In this document: positions 51,871 to 60,188 of the stretch, piece by piece
Layout of the letters: the number at the start of each line of letters is the position of its first letter
How positions within the stretch are numbered: the first letter of the stretch is position 1
Source: Lentimonas sp. CC4
GTDB taxonomy: Bacteria > Verrucomicrobiota > Verrucomicrobiia > Opitutales > Coraliomargaritaceae
DNA length: 64,000 bases
Assembly (NCBI RefSeq): GCF_902728235.1
Contig: NZ_CACVBO010000002.1
Location: 248,001-312,000, forward strand
Direction: 5' to 3'
The notes under the pieces: model-generated
Told to the model about the DNA's origin: nothing
The model's database searches: none
What the model saw: only the letters and a program-made list of their open reading frames with translations
Position numbers and translations under genes: made by a program

Positions 51871-53979
51871 ATGAGATCTTTATCACCTCTGCTAATTGTC
51901 CTCTTTTTCTCCTCGTTTCTATTCGCGCATGCTGCGCCCGAAGCCGGATCAGCGGTGGAAAAAGACAAAACACTGGTCTGGACCTTTACGTCCGATCCAG
52001 ATCTGCCGAATGTGTTGATCCTAGGTGACTCCATCTCGATTGGTTACACCCTGCAGGTGCGTGCGCTTCTGGCGGACCGAGCCAACGTCTTTCGTCCGAT
52101 GGGGCGCAAAGGCAATCGTCGCGAGAATTGCAATGGCACTGGTTACGGGATCGCCAATATTGATCGATGGTTGGCAGCAGAAAAATGGGATGTGATCCAT
52201 TTCAACTGGGGGTTGCATGATCTCAAGCATGTGAAGACCGCAGGCACCAATGATAAATCGAACGATCCGAATGATCCTACGCAGGCAACTCTTGAGGAGT
52301 ATACTGCGAATATGCAGGTGCTGATCGAAAAGCTCAAAGCAACCGGAGCAGAGCTCATATTTGCCACGACTACGCCGGTAGTGCCAGGCACGCTGAACCC
52401 GTTGCGCGTGCCGGAAGCTCCGGTGCGCTACAACGCCACTGCGCTTGAGATGATGGAGGCCAACGGCATCCGGGTGAACGATCTACACGCCTATGTCCTG
52501 CCGCACCTTGACGAGTGGCAGCTGCCTACGAATGTGCACTTCAAGCCCGTAGGATCGAATGCGCTGGCTGAGCGGGTGGCAGCAGTCATCGGTGAAGAGC
52601 TGACCGCGCTAAACGCATCGGACAACGTGCTAGCGCCGAAAGCTGTAAGTATACCGGTTTCGCATTCGTCGAAGAGCCGGCCCAATATCGTTTTCGTCTA
52701 TTTCGACGATATGGGCTACGGCCAGCCACAGTGCTATGATCCCGAGTCCGCACTGCTCACTCCGAATATGGATCAACTCGCGAAAGAGGGGATGCGTTTC
52801 ACGGATGGTCACAGCGCCGCGGCGGTTTGCACGCCTTCGCGCTATGGCGTGATTACGGGCCGTTATCCTTCGCGGATTGGGCAGTTCGGTGTGTGTTCGC
52901 CGAGAACGCCCGCGATCATTCCGACTTCGCGCCTGACGGTGGCCTCAATGCTCAAACAGCAGGGCTACAACACGGCTCTGATCGGTAAATGGCATTTGGG
53001 AGTGAATTGGACGGGAAATCAAAAAGGAGCCCCAAAAGTTGGTGAAACCTTTACAGGTGGTCCCCATGAGTTGGGATTCGACTACGTGTATGGTTTCACA
53101 GAGGCGCGCAGTCTCGGGGATTTGTTTGAAGGTGATACCATGGTCGCCAAGGTGGCAGAAGTCGAAGGTCAGCCTTTGATGGCGGCGAAGGCCGTGGAGT
53201 GGATTAACCAGCAGTCCGCCGATCAACCATTCTTTCTCTATTTTCCTGTATGCCCGCCACATGCGCCCGTTGTCCCTGCGCCCCAATTCCTCGGGAGTGG
53301 AGCGAAGGATGTGGTCAAGAAGGATCCGCTGTATGGTGATTGGGTATTTCAAGGGGATGCGATGCTGGGGCAGGTTATGGACGCATTAGAAGCGAATGGT
53401 TTTGCTGAGAATACCTTGATCATCGCCACCGCAGATAATGGCGCGGCACAACGGGCGTATGAACCATTGAAGGCCTCAAAGCGCAGCATTTATGAGGGTG
53501 GCCATCGCGTGCCGTTCATTGCTCGCTGGCCAGGGAAGGTTGCGGCGGGATCTATTTGGAATCAGACCGTCTGTCAAACGGACTTAATGGCGACTTGCGC
53601 GGAGATCACTGGTGCTACGATCCCAGATAATGCCGGAGAGGACAGCGTCTCGATGCTGCCAGCTTTATTAGGGCAGAGCCACGAGCCCACCCGAGCGTTC
53701 ACAGTGCATCAATCGATGTCGGGTGATCTGGCGATTCGTCAAGGGCCGTGGAAGGCGATCTTTTTAACTTCGGGAAAGACCGAACTGTATCAGTTAGAGG
53801 ACGATCTGGGGGAGAAGAATGACCTCAGCAAGCAGCATCCGGAGAAACTCAAGGCACTGACTGATTTGATGCAGGGCAGCATTGATTCGGGGCGCAGCAC
53901 ACCAGGGCAGCCGCAACCATTGGAATTTTCGCTCACGCTTGGGGCGCGGAAGAAGATCACCAAAGCCCTCGGCGATTAG
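51871..53979 (+). CDS. Fusion: SGNH/GDSL hydrolase + S1 sulfatase
   Basis: 702 residues with a signal peptide (LLIVLFFSSFLFAHAA, about 22). Residues 45-250 form an SGNH hydrolase: VLILGDSISIGY (Ser near 54), HFNWGLHD (Asn near 112) and LPTNVHFKPVG (catalytic His near 223). From about 268 a full S1 sulfatase follows: VYFDDMGYG, CTPSR (Cys near 320), GKWHLGVNW, CPPHAPVVPA, TADNGA and YEGGHRVPF. One chain could therefore remove both an ester (for example acetyl) and a sulfate from the same sugar. The sulfatase half resembles that of 48695-50191. No frame break is seen at the junction. Confidence 0.9.
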   Translation: MRSLSPLLIVLFFSSFLFAHAAPEAGSAVEKDKTLVWTFTSDPDLPNVLILGDSISIGYTLQVRALLADRANVFRPMGRKGNRRENCNGTGYGIANIDRWLAAEKWDVIHFNWGLHDLKHVKTAGTNDKSNDPNDPTQATLEEYTANMQVLIEKLKATGAELIFATTTPVVPGTLNPLRVPEAPVRYNATALEMMEANGIRVNDLHAYVLPHLDEWQLPTNVHFKPVGSNALAERVAAVIGEELTALNASDNVLAPKAVSIPVSHSSKSRPNIVFVYFDDMGYGQPQCYDPESALLTPNMDQLAKEGMRFTDGHSAAAVCTPSRYGVITGRYPSRIGQFGVCSPRTPAIIPTSRLTVASMLKQQGYNTALIGKWHLGVNWTGNQKGAPKVGETFTGGPHELGFDYVYGFTEARSLGDLFEGDTMVAKVAEVEGQPLMAAKAVEWINQQSADQPFFLYFPVCPPHAPVVPAPQFLGSGAKDVVKKDPLYGDWVFQGDAMLGQVMDALEANGFAENTLIIATADNGAAQRAYEPLKASKRSIYEGGHRVPFIARWPGKVAAGSIWNQTVCQTDLMATCAEITGATIPDNAGEDSVSMLPALLGQSHEPTRAFTVHQSMSGDLAIRQGPWKAIFLTSGKTELYQLEDDLGEKNDLSKQHPEKLKALTDLMQGSIDSGRSTPGQPQPLEFSLTLGARKKITKALGD

Positions 53980-54039
53980 TCGCTCGCCATATCTCAATCA
54001 GTCAATACGAAATTAAGCAGAGACGAACTGGTAACTAAG

Positions 54040-55509
54040 ATGATGAAAACCAAACTACGATTTCTTCTATTAGCTATGATGGCGTGCGCGTCGATGGCGA
54101 CGAGCGTTTGTGAAGCAGGGCTGAAGATCTATTACATCCGCCATGCCGAGGGCGGGCATAATGTGAGAAAAGCTTGGGAAGCGAAGGGAATCCCACAGTC
54201 GGAATGGCCTGCGTATGTGGGGAATCCTGATATGTTCACCCCGAAAGGGAATCAAGAGGTGCTTGCAGCTACGGAAAAGCTCAAGGCCTATAAGTTTGAT
54301 TTTATCGCCAGCAGTCCCTTGTGGAGAGCGCGTAATACGATCCTTCCATACATGGAGATCACTGGTAGCAAGGGTGAAGTCTGGCCTGAGCTCAGGGAAG
54401 GCACTGGAATGAAAGCCATCTTGTCGAAAGACATCCCAGATGTGCAGGAAGATATACTTAATAAGGGAGAGCCCATTCTTCTTCCAGAGAGGGAAAAGCT
54501 GTTTTTCAAGCTGCGCGAGGGTGCCACCAATAACTACGGCAAATACCCTCGGGGAAGTGATGATAATGTGAAAGTCGCTTACATGAAGCACGCCTCACTG
54601 CACGCGATAGATGTTATTAAAAGACGTTTTGGAGGCTCTGAAAAATCGATCCTTCTGGCTGGGCATAATAGCGCGGGAGTTTCGCTCTTAAAGTTACTTC
54701 TCCAAGGTAACCCAGAAATCAGTGGAGGGTTGGAAAATACGGGGATCTGGATGGTGGAACAGCAGGAGGACGGAAGTTTTAAACTGAAAATGTATAACTC
54801 CGTTCCCATTGGGGTCGGCCCCGCCAACGCTGACGGAGATGTTTCTGTCAGGTTTCATGATGTGCAAGCTGATTTGTCAGATGCAAAAATCAGTGGTCTG
54901 ACTGCTAGTGACTCGGATGTAAAAATTACTAAGGTGGAGGACGGATTGGACATTGTTTATTCGTTCTCCATTAAAAATCAGGATCTGGATGGAGTCGGTG
55001 GCTCAAATGATTCACTTGCGTGGGACATCCGGTATAAGGGGTATGTTGACGGTGACATTATACTTAATGGTAATGACTCCGCAGTGAAGCTTGGCGAGAA
55101 AGCTCAAGTGTATTCCAGTGATGAATACTTCGGGGTCTCAAACAAACGATATGTGGACGAGGAAGACTCGATCCAGTTTTCGGTGGAGAATGTGGAGTTG
55201 AGTTCGGATGGCGGCGCGACGGTTCAGTTCAATGGCTTTGACGGTTTATACGGATCGGATGATTCCTATGTATTTGGAGTTGGCAAAGATGGGTTAACTT
55301 CTCGAGTCACAGAGGATGATGGCAATTTCACCTTTGCTCCGATGAAGGTGCTCACTGTGTCCTGTCCTGATGATAAGTTCAGGGTTCGAGACTTGAGGGG
55401 CTCTTTTACGGTTTCCCGTAGTGTTCACTTCAGGCCTAAGGGGGCGGACGCGCTCGCTAAAAAAGTGGCCGCTGTGATCGAAGATGACCTTCAAACTCTA
55501 AAGAAATAA
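54040..55509 (+). CDS. Histidine phosphatase-like protein with a chimeric C-terminus
   Basis: 489 residues. The signal peptide is FLLLAMMACASMATSVCEAG (about 26). Residues 28-265 follow the histidine phosphatase fold: IYYIRHAEGGHN (RHxE with the nucleophile His), FIASSPLWRAR and LLAGHNSAG (second His). Residues 270-450 form a beta-rich, Asp/Gly-rich domain. The last 27 residues (SVHFRPKGADALAKKVAAVI...) match the C-terminus of the SGNH domain at 51871-53979 (NVHFKPVGSNALAERVAAVI). This looks like a fusion by deletion. The role is unclear. Confidence 0.68.
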   Translation: MMKTKLRFLLLAMMACASMATSVCEAGLKIYYIRHAEGGHNVRKAWEAKGIPQSEWPAYVGNPDMFTPKGNQEVLAATEKLKAYKFDFIASSPLWRARNTILPYMEITGSKGEVWPELREGTGMKAILSKDIPDVQEDILNKGEPILLPEREKLFFKLREGATNNYGKYPRGSDDNVKVAYMKHASLHAIDVIKRRFGGSEKSILLAGHNSAGVSLLKLLLQGNPEISGGLENTGIWMVEQQEDGSFKLKMYNSVPIGVGPANADGDVSVRFHDVQADLSDAKISGLTASDSDVKITKVEDGLDIVYSFSIKNQDLDGVGGSNDSLAWDIRYKGYVDGDIILNGNDSAVKLGEKAQVYSSDEYFGVSNKRYVDEEDSIQFSVENVELSSDGGATVQFNGFDGLYGSDDSYVFGVGKDGLTSRVTEDDGNFTFAPMKVLTVSCPDDKFRVRDLRGSFTVSRSVHFRPKGADALAKKVAAVIEDDLQTLKK

Positions 55510-55518
55510 ATTAATTCT

Positions 55519-56235
55519 ATGGAAATAAAAAATATTATTCTGGTTATGGCGTCTCTGTTTCTGTCTGCGGCGCATTACGTAGATGCGAGCGAGGTGATTC
55601 GCATCACTTGTGTTGGAGATAGTAATACGAAAGCAGGTTATCCGAAGTTACTTCAGGAAGCGCTGGGAGATGGTTGGGAAACGATCAACTGCGGAATAGG
55701 TGCGGCGACGGTTATTGAAGGAAGCCTTCGTCCATACCATAAGATCCCTGAATATGAGAAGGCGATTCAATCCAATCCTGACATCGTCATCATTATGCTG
55801 GGGACCAACGATGCAAACCCTCGCTGGTGGGACGATCTCGAGCGCGAAACGCCGTTTCAAGGCTCTGCCGAAGAAGAATTTTTGGTGGGCTATCAAAAAC
55901 TGATCGAGACTTTTCAAGCCTTGCCAAGCAAGCCGCAGATATTTGTAGCGACTCCATTGCCTGTTTTCCCAGCGGCTGAAAAACGGGAAGAGATGAAGGC
56001 CGAACGGATCGGGCGACGTGATAATCTGGTTCGTCACATCATCCCTATCATCGAGAAGATTGCGGAAGATCCCAGTGTAACACTGATCGATATTCAATCC
56101 GCTATGGCAGGTCAGGAAGCGAACTGCAGAGATGGCGTTCATTACAATAACATCGGAAAAAAGATGATGGCAGATGTGTTTGCTGCCAGCATCCAGCAGT
56201 ATGCTTCAATCACTGAAACAGTAGACCCAAAATAG
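55519..56235 (+). CDS. SGNH/GDSL-family hydrolase
   Basis: 238 residues with a signal peptide (NIILVMASLFLSAAHYVDAS). The SGNH blocks are RITCVGDSNTKAGY (catalytic Ser), the Gly block NCGIGAATV, IIMLGTNDANP (Asn) and CRDGVHYNNIG (Asp-x-x-His). Such enzymes are often carbohydrate esterases that remove acetyl groups. It starts 9 bases after the phosphatase-like gene and ends 24 bases before the next sulfatase gene, so it is likely co-transcribed. Confidence 0.9.
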   Translation: MEIKNIILVMASLFLSAAHYVDASEVIRITCVGDSNTKAGYPKLLQEALGDGWETINCGIGAATVIEGSLRPYHKIPEYEKAIQSNPDIVIIMLGTNDANPRWWDDLERETPFQGSAEEEFLVGYQKLIETFQALPSKPQIFVATPLPVFPAAEKREEMKAERIGRRDNLVRHIIPIIEKIAEDPSVTLIDIQSAMAGQEANCRDGVHYNNIGKKMMADVFAASIQQYASITETVDPK

Positions 56236-56259
56236 ATCAAAAATGCTATTTTTAAAAAA

Positions 56260-57840
56260 ATGAAAATCGGTATTAAAACTTTTCACTCTGTTTCCGTGGA
56301 GGCTTTTAAAATGAGCTCTTCGCTATTAGCGAAAGAAAGGGCGAGTGCCTGGACTTCAAAGTTGTTCTTAAAGCTATCTGCGCCTCTACTCCTATTATTT
56401 GTCAGTAATCACGTGTTAGCTGACTCTCGCCCGAACATCGTCTACCTCATGGCAGACGATCAGAACTTCGGTTCAGTCGGTATTTACGGGAACCCTGAAG
56501 TGCAGACACCACAGATGGATCAGCTGGGGCGGGATGGTGTGATTTTCGATCGGCATTACAATACGACTGCGATTTGCATGGCGAGCCGCGCGAATGTCAT
56601 GACTGGCATGTATGAATACAAAACGGGCACCAATTTTGGGCATGGTGATATGACATCCGAGATCTGGTCAAAGTCGTATCCGGTGTTATTGCGGGAGGCT
56701 GGTTATCTGACCGCGTTTGCCGGTAAGTTTGGCTTCAAAATCGATGGGCATGGCTATGACGGTAGCGAGTTCTTTGATCTGTGGGGTGGTGCCGACGGGC
56801 AGACGAGTTATCGAACTGGAAAAAACAAATCCATGGCGAAGTATGCGAAGGATTATCCGCATTCCACGTTGTCGTATGCTGCATTTAGTAAGGACGTGAT
56901 CACCGAGGCGGTGAAGCAGGACAAGCCGTTTTGCTTGTCGATTAGCTTCAAAGCGCCGCACAAGCCGGCAACTCCGGATCCGCAATTTGATCACATCTAT
57001 GCAGGTAAGACGTTTACTAAACCCGCGAACTTCGGCCGTGAGAACGGTGCACACCTCTCGCCGCAAAGTAAGCAGGGGCGGCAGTATCCACGTTTTACGG
57101 AGTGGCATTACGATACCGACTACGACGGTGAAATGCGTAAATACTATCAACAGATCTACGCGATCGATGTGGCGCTGGGAATGATTCGTGAGGCCTTGGA
57201 AGCGCAGGGCGTTGCCGATAATACGGTGATCATCTATACCAGTGACAATGGCTACATCAACGGTGCGCACGGCTATGGCTCGAAAGTTCTGCCAATGGAG
57301 GAGTCCTCGCGTGTGCCGCTGATGATCTATGACCCGCGCAGTGCGACTTCTGGCAAACAGCTCCGCAGCCCGGCTCTGACCGGCAACATCGATTTTGCCC
57401 CGACCATTTTGGAACTGGCCGGGCTTTCGATCCCATCGAACATCGACGGTGTTAGTCTGTTGCCGCTGTTGAAGGACCCAAGCGCGGACGTTCGTGAGCA
57501 GATGGCACTCATGAACTGTTTCGGTAGCGGCGCGACCTCTGCGCTGACCGTGGTCACTAAAGATCACAAATATACTTATTGGTGGTATGGTGATTCAGAA
57601 ATGGAGCCGACAGAAGAATTGTTTCATCTGAGCAAAGATCCGCTGGAGATGACGAATCTCGCACACAATCCGGAGGCTCAACCCTTGCTTGAAATCATGC
57701 GTAAGAATTACGACGCCCAACTAAAGCATTGGCAGGAGCAAGCGATTGCCGGCAGTAAACACGCGAAGTTCGGTGAGCTGTTCGACCGTAATCTTCCATT
57801 AGAAAAGAAGCAGGTCAGGCCAGCTAAGAAAACGAAATAG
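56260..57840 (+). CDS. S1-family sulfatase, CMASR type, copy A'
   Basis: 526 residues from the ATG at 56260; a start at 56311 ([12 protein letters not shown]) is an alternative that still leaves a signal peptide ([12 protein letters not shown]). CMASR (Cys near 106), GKFGFK in place of [18 protein letters not shown] and TSDNGY are present. From RPNIVYL to the end it differs from copy A (45612-47135) at roughly 25-30 positions, with long identical DNA runs; the N-terminal part is unrelated. It is a recent duplicate, or kept alike by gene conversion. As in copy A, a CAPTR sulfatase follows. Confidence 0.9.
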   Translation: MKIGIKTFHSVSVEAFKMSSSLLAKERASAWTSKLFLKLSAPLLLLFVSNHVLADSRPNIVYLMADDQNFGSVGIYGNPEVQTPQMDQLGRDGVIFDRHYNTTAICMASRANVMTGMYEYKTGTNFGHGDMTSEIWSKSYPVLLREAGYLTAFAGKFGFKIDGHGYDGSEFFDLWGGADGQTSYRTGKNKSMAKYAKDYPHSTLSYAAFSKDVITEAVKQDKPFCLSISFKAPHKPATPDPQFDHIYAGKTFTKPANFGRENGAHLSPQSKQGRQYPRFTEWHYDTDYDGEMRKYYQQIYAIDVALGMIREALEAQGVADNTVIIYTSDNGYINGAHGYGSKVLPMEESSRVPLMIYDPRSATSGKQLRSPALTGNIDFAPTILELAGLSIPSNIDGVSLLPLLKDPSADVREQMALMNCFGSGATSALTVVTKDHKYTYWWYGDSEMEPTEELFHLSKDPLEMTNLAHNPEAQPLLEIMRKNYDAQLKHWQEQAIAGSKHAKFGELFDRNLPLEKKQVRPAKKTK

Positions 57841-57864
57841 AAAACGACGACCATTTATCCATTT

Positions 57865-59349
57865 ATGAAAACACTCTCACTTTTCCCTCTCGCTACGCTG
57901 GCACTGCTATTTGCCACGAGCCACACGATCAGCCATGCCGCTAGCAACCTCGCTGGATCGCGTCCCAACATCATCATGGTCATCACCGATGACCAAGGCA
58001 TGGGCGACCTCTCCTGTATGGGCAATACGATCGTGCGCACGCCGAATATCGACAAATTCTACGAAGGCGCCACGCGTTTTACTGATTTCCAAGTCAGCCC
58101 GACGTGTGCGCCCACGCGCGCGGCCATCATGAGTGGCCGCTTTCCTTTCAAGGTCGGCGTGACCCACACGATTCTTCAACGCGAGCGGATGGCACCGAAA
58201 GTCTTTACCATGCCGCAAGCACTACAGAGCGCTGGCTATGCGACAGGCCTCTTTGGTAAGTGGCACCTTGGTGATGAGCCGGAATACCTACCGCAAAATC
58301 GGGGCTTTGACGAAGTGCTGATGCATGGCGCAGGCGGGATCGGTCAGACGGGTCTCGGCGATTTTCCAGCCAATGGTGAAAACGTTTATTTTGATAATGT
58401 GCTGCTGCACAATGATACGGTGGTTCAGACGAAAGGCTTTTGCACGGACGTGTTTTTTGATGCAGCAGAGGGCTGGATCAAACAGCAGCGTGCGGCCAAT
58501 CAACCATATTTCGCCTATATTTCACTGAATGCACCGCATGGGCCGATGTATGCACCGGACCAATACAAACAGCGCTTCTTAGCGGACGGCTATGACGAGG
58601 GCACCGCAGCGCGCTATGGTATGATCGAGAATATCGATGATAACTTTGGGCATATGCTATCACTCTTGAAAAAGTGGGACGCGTTGGAGAATACACTGAT
58701 CATCTTTATGACCGATAATGGGATGTCGATGAAAGCCATGAACCACAATGGCAAGAAGGTGCTTCCGTTTAATGCGGGCATGAGAGGGCGTAAGAATTCG
58801 CCCAATGAAGGCGGCACCCACGTGCCGGCATTCTGGCAATGGCAGGGCGTGCTCGGTGCAGGCGTCGATATTGATGGCCTGGTCGCTCATATTGACCTCT
58901 ATCAGACGTTTGCAGAGCTTGCTGGGGCAGAACTCCCCAATGAGATGCAGGACTTGGATGGCCGTTCCCTCTTACCGCTGCTAGAAGATTCAAAGGCAGA
59001 CTGGGCCGATCGTGAATTGTTTTTCCACTGCGGTCGCTGGCCGACAGGAAAGCGTGATACATTTCAATATGAAAAATGTGGCATGCGCACGCAGAAGTGG
59101 CGTTTCGTGAACAATCAGCAGCTCTACGATATTGAAAACGATCCCTCGGAGACGAAGGATGTCGCTAAACAATATCCAGAAGTGGTCGCTCAAATGCGCC
59201 AAGCCTACGACGGTTGGTGGGAGTCGGCTCTACCGCTGATGGTGAACGAAGACCTCCCCAGAGTGGCAAAGGAGGATCAACCGTTCGCGAAGCTCGAGGC
59301 ACAGGCTAGGGAGGCGGGCATCCCTGAGTGGACGCCGGACGTGCTGTAG
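57865..59349 (+). CDS. S1-family sulfatase, CAPTR type
   Basis: 494 residues. The signal peptide (MKTLSLFPLATLALLFATSHTISHAA) ends like that of the protein at 47128 (HTISHAAS). ITDDQGMGDLS, CAPTR (Cys near 81), GKWHLGDEPEY, LNAPHGPMYAP and MTDNGM are present. It diverges from 47128-48642 much more than the two A copies diverge from each other, so the paired duplication was followed by loss or replacement. It is the last gene before tandem array 2. Confidence 0.92.
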   Translation: MKTLSLFPLATLALLFATSHTISHAASNLAGSRPNIIMVITDDQGMGDLSCMGNTIVRTPNIDKFYEGATRFTDFQVSPTCAPTRAAIMSGRFPFKVGVTHTILQRERMAPKVFTMPQALQSAGYATGLFGKWHLGDEPEYLPQNRGFDEVLMHGAGGIGQTGLGDFPANGENVYFDNVLLHNDTVVQTKGFCTDVFFDAAEGWIKQQRAANQPYFAYISLNAPHGPMYAPDQYKQRFLADGYDEGTAARYGMIENIDDNFGHMLSLLKKWDALENTLIIFMTDNGMSMKAMNHNGKKVLPFNAGMRGRKNSPNEGGTHVPAFWQWQGVLGAGVDIDGLVAHIDLYQTFAELAGAELPNEMQDLDGRSLLPLLEDSKADWADRELFFHCGRWPTGKRDTFQYEKCGMRTQKWRFVNNQQLYDIENDPSETKDVAKQYPEVVAQMRQAYDGWWESALPLMVNEDLPRVAKEDQPFAKLEAQAREAGIPEWTPDVL

Positions 59350-59413
59350 GTGCTTCTCCGGAGGGAAATCAATGAAGTCAACGCCGCGCATTGATCAGCT
59401 GGCTAGAACTGGT

Positions 59414-60099
59414 GTAGCGGACTGGTGAAGCCATTTCGACTAGCAGAAGCTGCGCACTACGATAGGCACTGGCCGAAACCGCTTCGCGGATCCGCTACAA
59501 AAGAACGCATAATACTGGGCTACGTGGGATGATTTGCCTAGAACTGGTGTAGCGGACTGGTGAAGCCATTTCGACCAGCAGAAGCTGCGACTACGATAGG
59601 CACTGGCTGAAACCGCTTCGCGGATCCGCTACAAAAGAATGCATGATACTGGGCTACGTGGGATCAGGTGCCTAGAAATAGTGTAGCGGACTGGCGAAGC
59701 CATTTCGACTAGCAGAAGCTGCGCACTACGATAGGCACTGGCCGAAACCGCTTCGCGGATCCGCTACAAAAGAATGCATGATACGGGGCTACGTGGGATC
59801 AGGTGCCTAGAAATAGTGTAGCGGACTGGCGAAGCCATTTCGACCAGCAGAAGCTGCGACTACGATAGGCACTGGCCGAAACCGCTTCGCGGATCCGCTA
59901 CAAAAGAATGCATGATACGGGGCTACGTGGGATGATTTGCCTAGAAATAGTGTAGCGGACTGGCGAAGCTATTTCGACTAGCAGAAGCTGCGCACTACGA
60001 TAGGCACTGGCCGAAACCGCTTCGCGGATCCGCTACAAAAGAACGCATGATACTGGGATACGTGGGATAATTTGCCTAGAAATAGTTAGCGGACTGGTC
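59414..60099. repeat. Tandem array 2 of palindromic units (about 134.5 bases, 5 full copies plus a partial)
   Basis: Units start with GTAGCGGACTGG at 59414, 59549, 59683, 59818 and 59952; a truncated GTTAGCGGACTGG starts at 60085. The period alternates 135 and 134. Units 1, 3 and 5 carry GACTAGCAGAAGCTGCGCACT; units 2 and 4 carry GACCAGCAGAAGCTGCGACT, so the order is A-B-A-B-A. The right arm (GCCGAAACC ... TCCGCTAC) is the same as in array 1. The partial copy ends 5 bases before dyad promoter 8. Confidence 0.92.
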
Positions 60100-60103
60100 T
60101 GCC

Positions 60104-60150
60104 TATCACGTGAACAAGTGATACTTGAGCGGCGGCGGATATGCTATAGT
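60104..60150 (+). promoter_or_regulatory. Dyad promoter 8: TATCAC-N8-GTGATA, 21 bases, TATAGT
   Basis: Perfect dyad at 60104-60123 and a -10-like TATAGT at 60145-60150. The inner two bases of each arm differ from the other sites, but the TATC/GATA ends and the spacing are kept. It precedes the ATG at 60189 by 38 bases. Confidence 0.65.
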
Positions 60151-60188
60151 CGCACCGATTATTCGTCTCTGACTCCGCCCCTATATTC

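Noticed and set aside
56686-57567. Long antisense open frame opposite the CMASR sulfatase
   Set aside because: It is a shadow of a well-supported sulfatase; the same happens opposite other genes (for example 42209-43054).
59414-60099. CRISPR array
   Set aside because: The period is 134-135 bases, spacers are repeated too, and units alternate between two variants.
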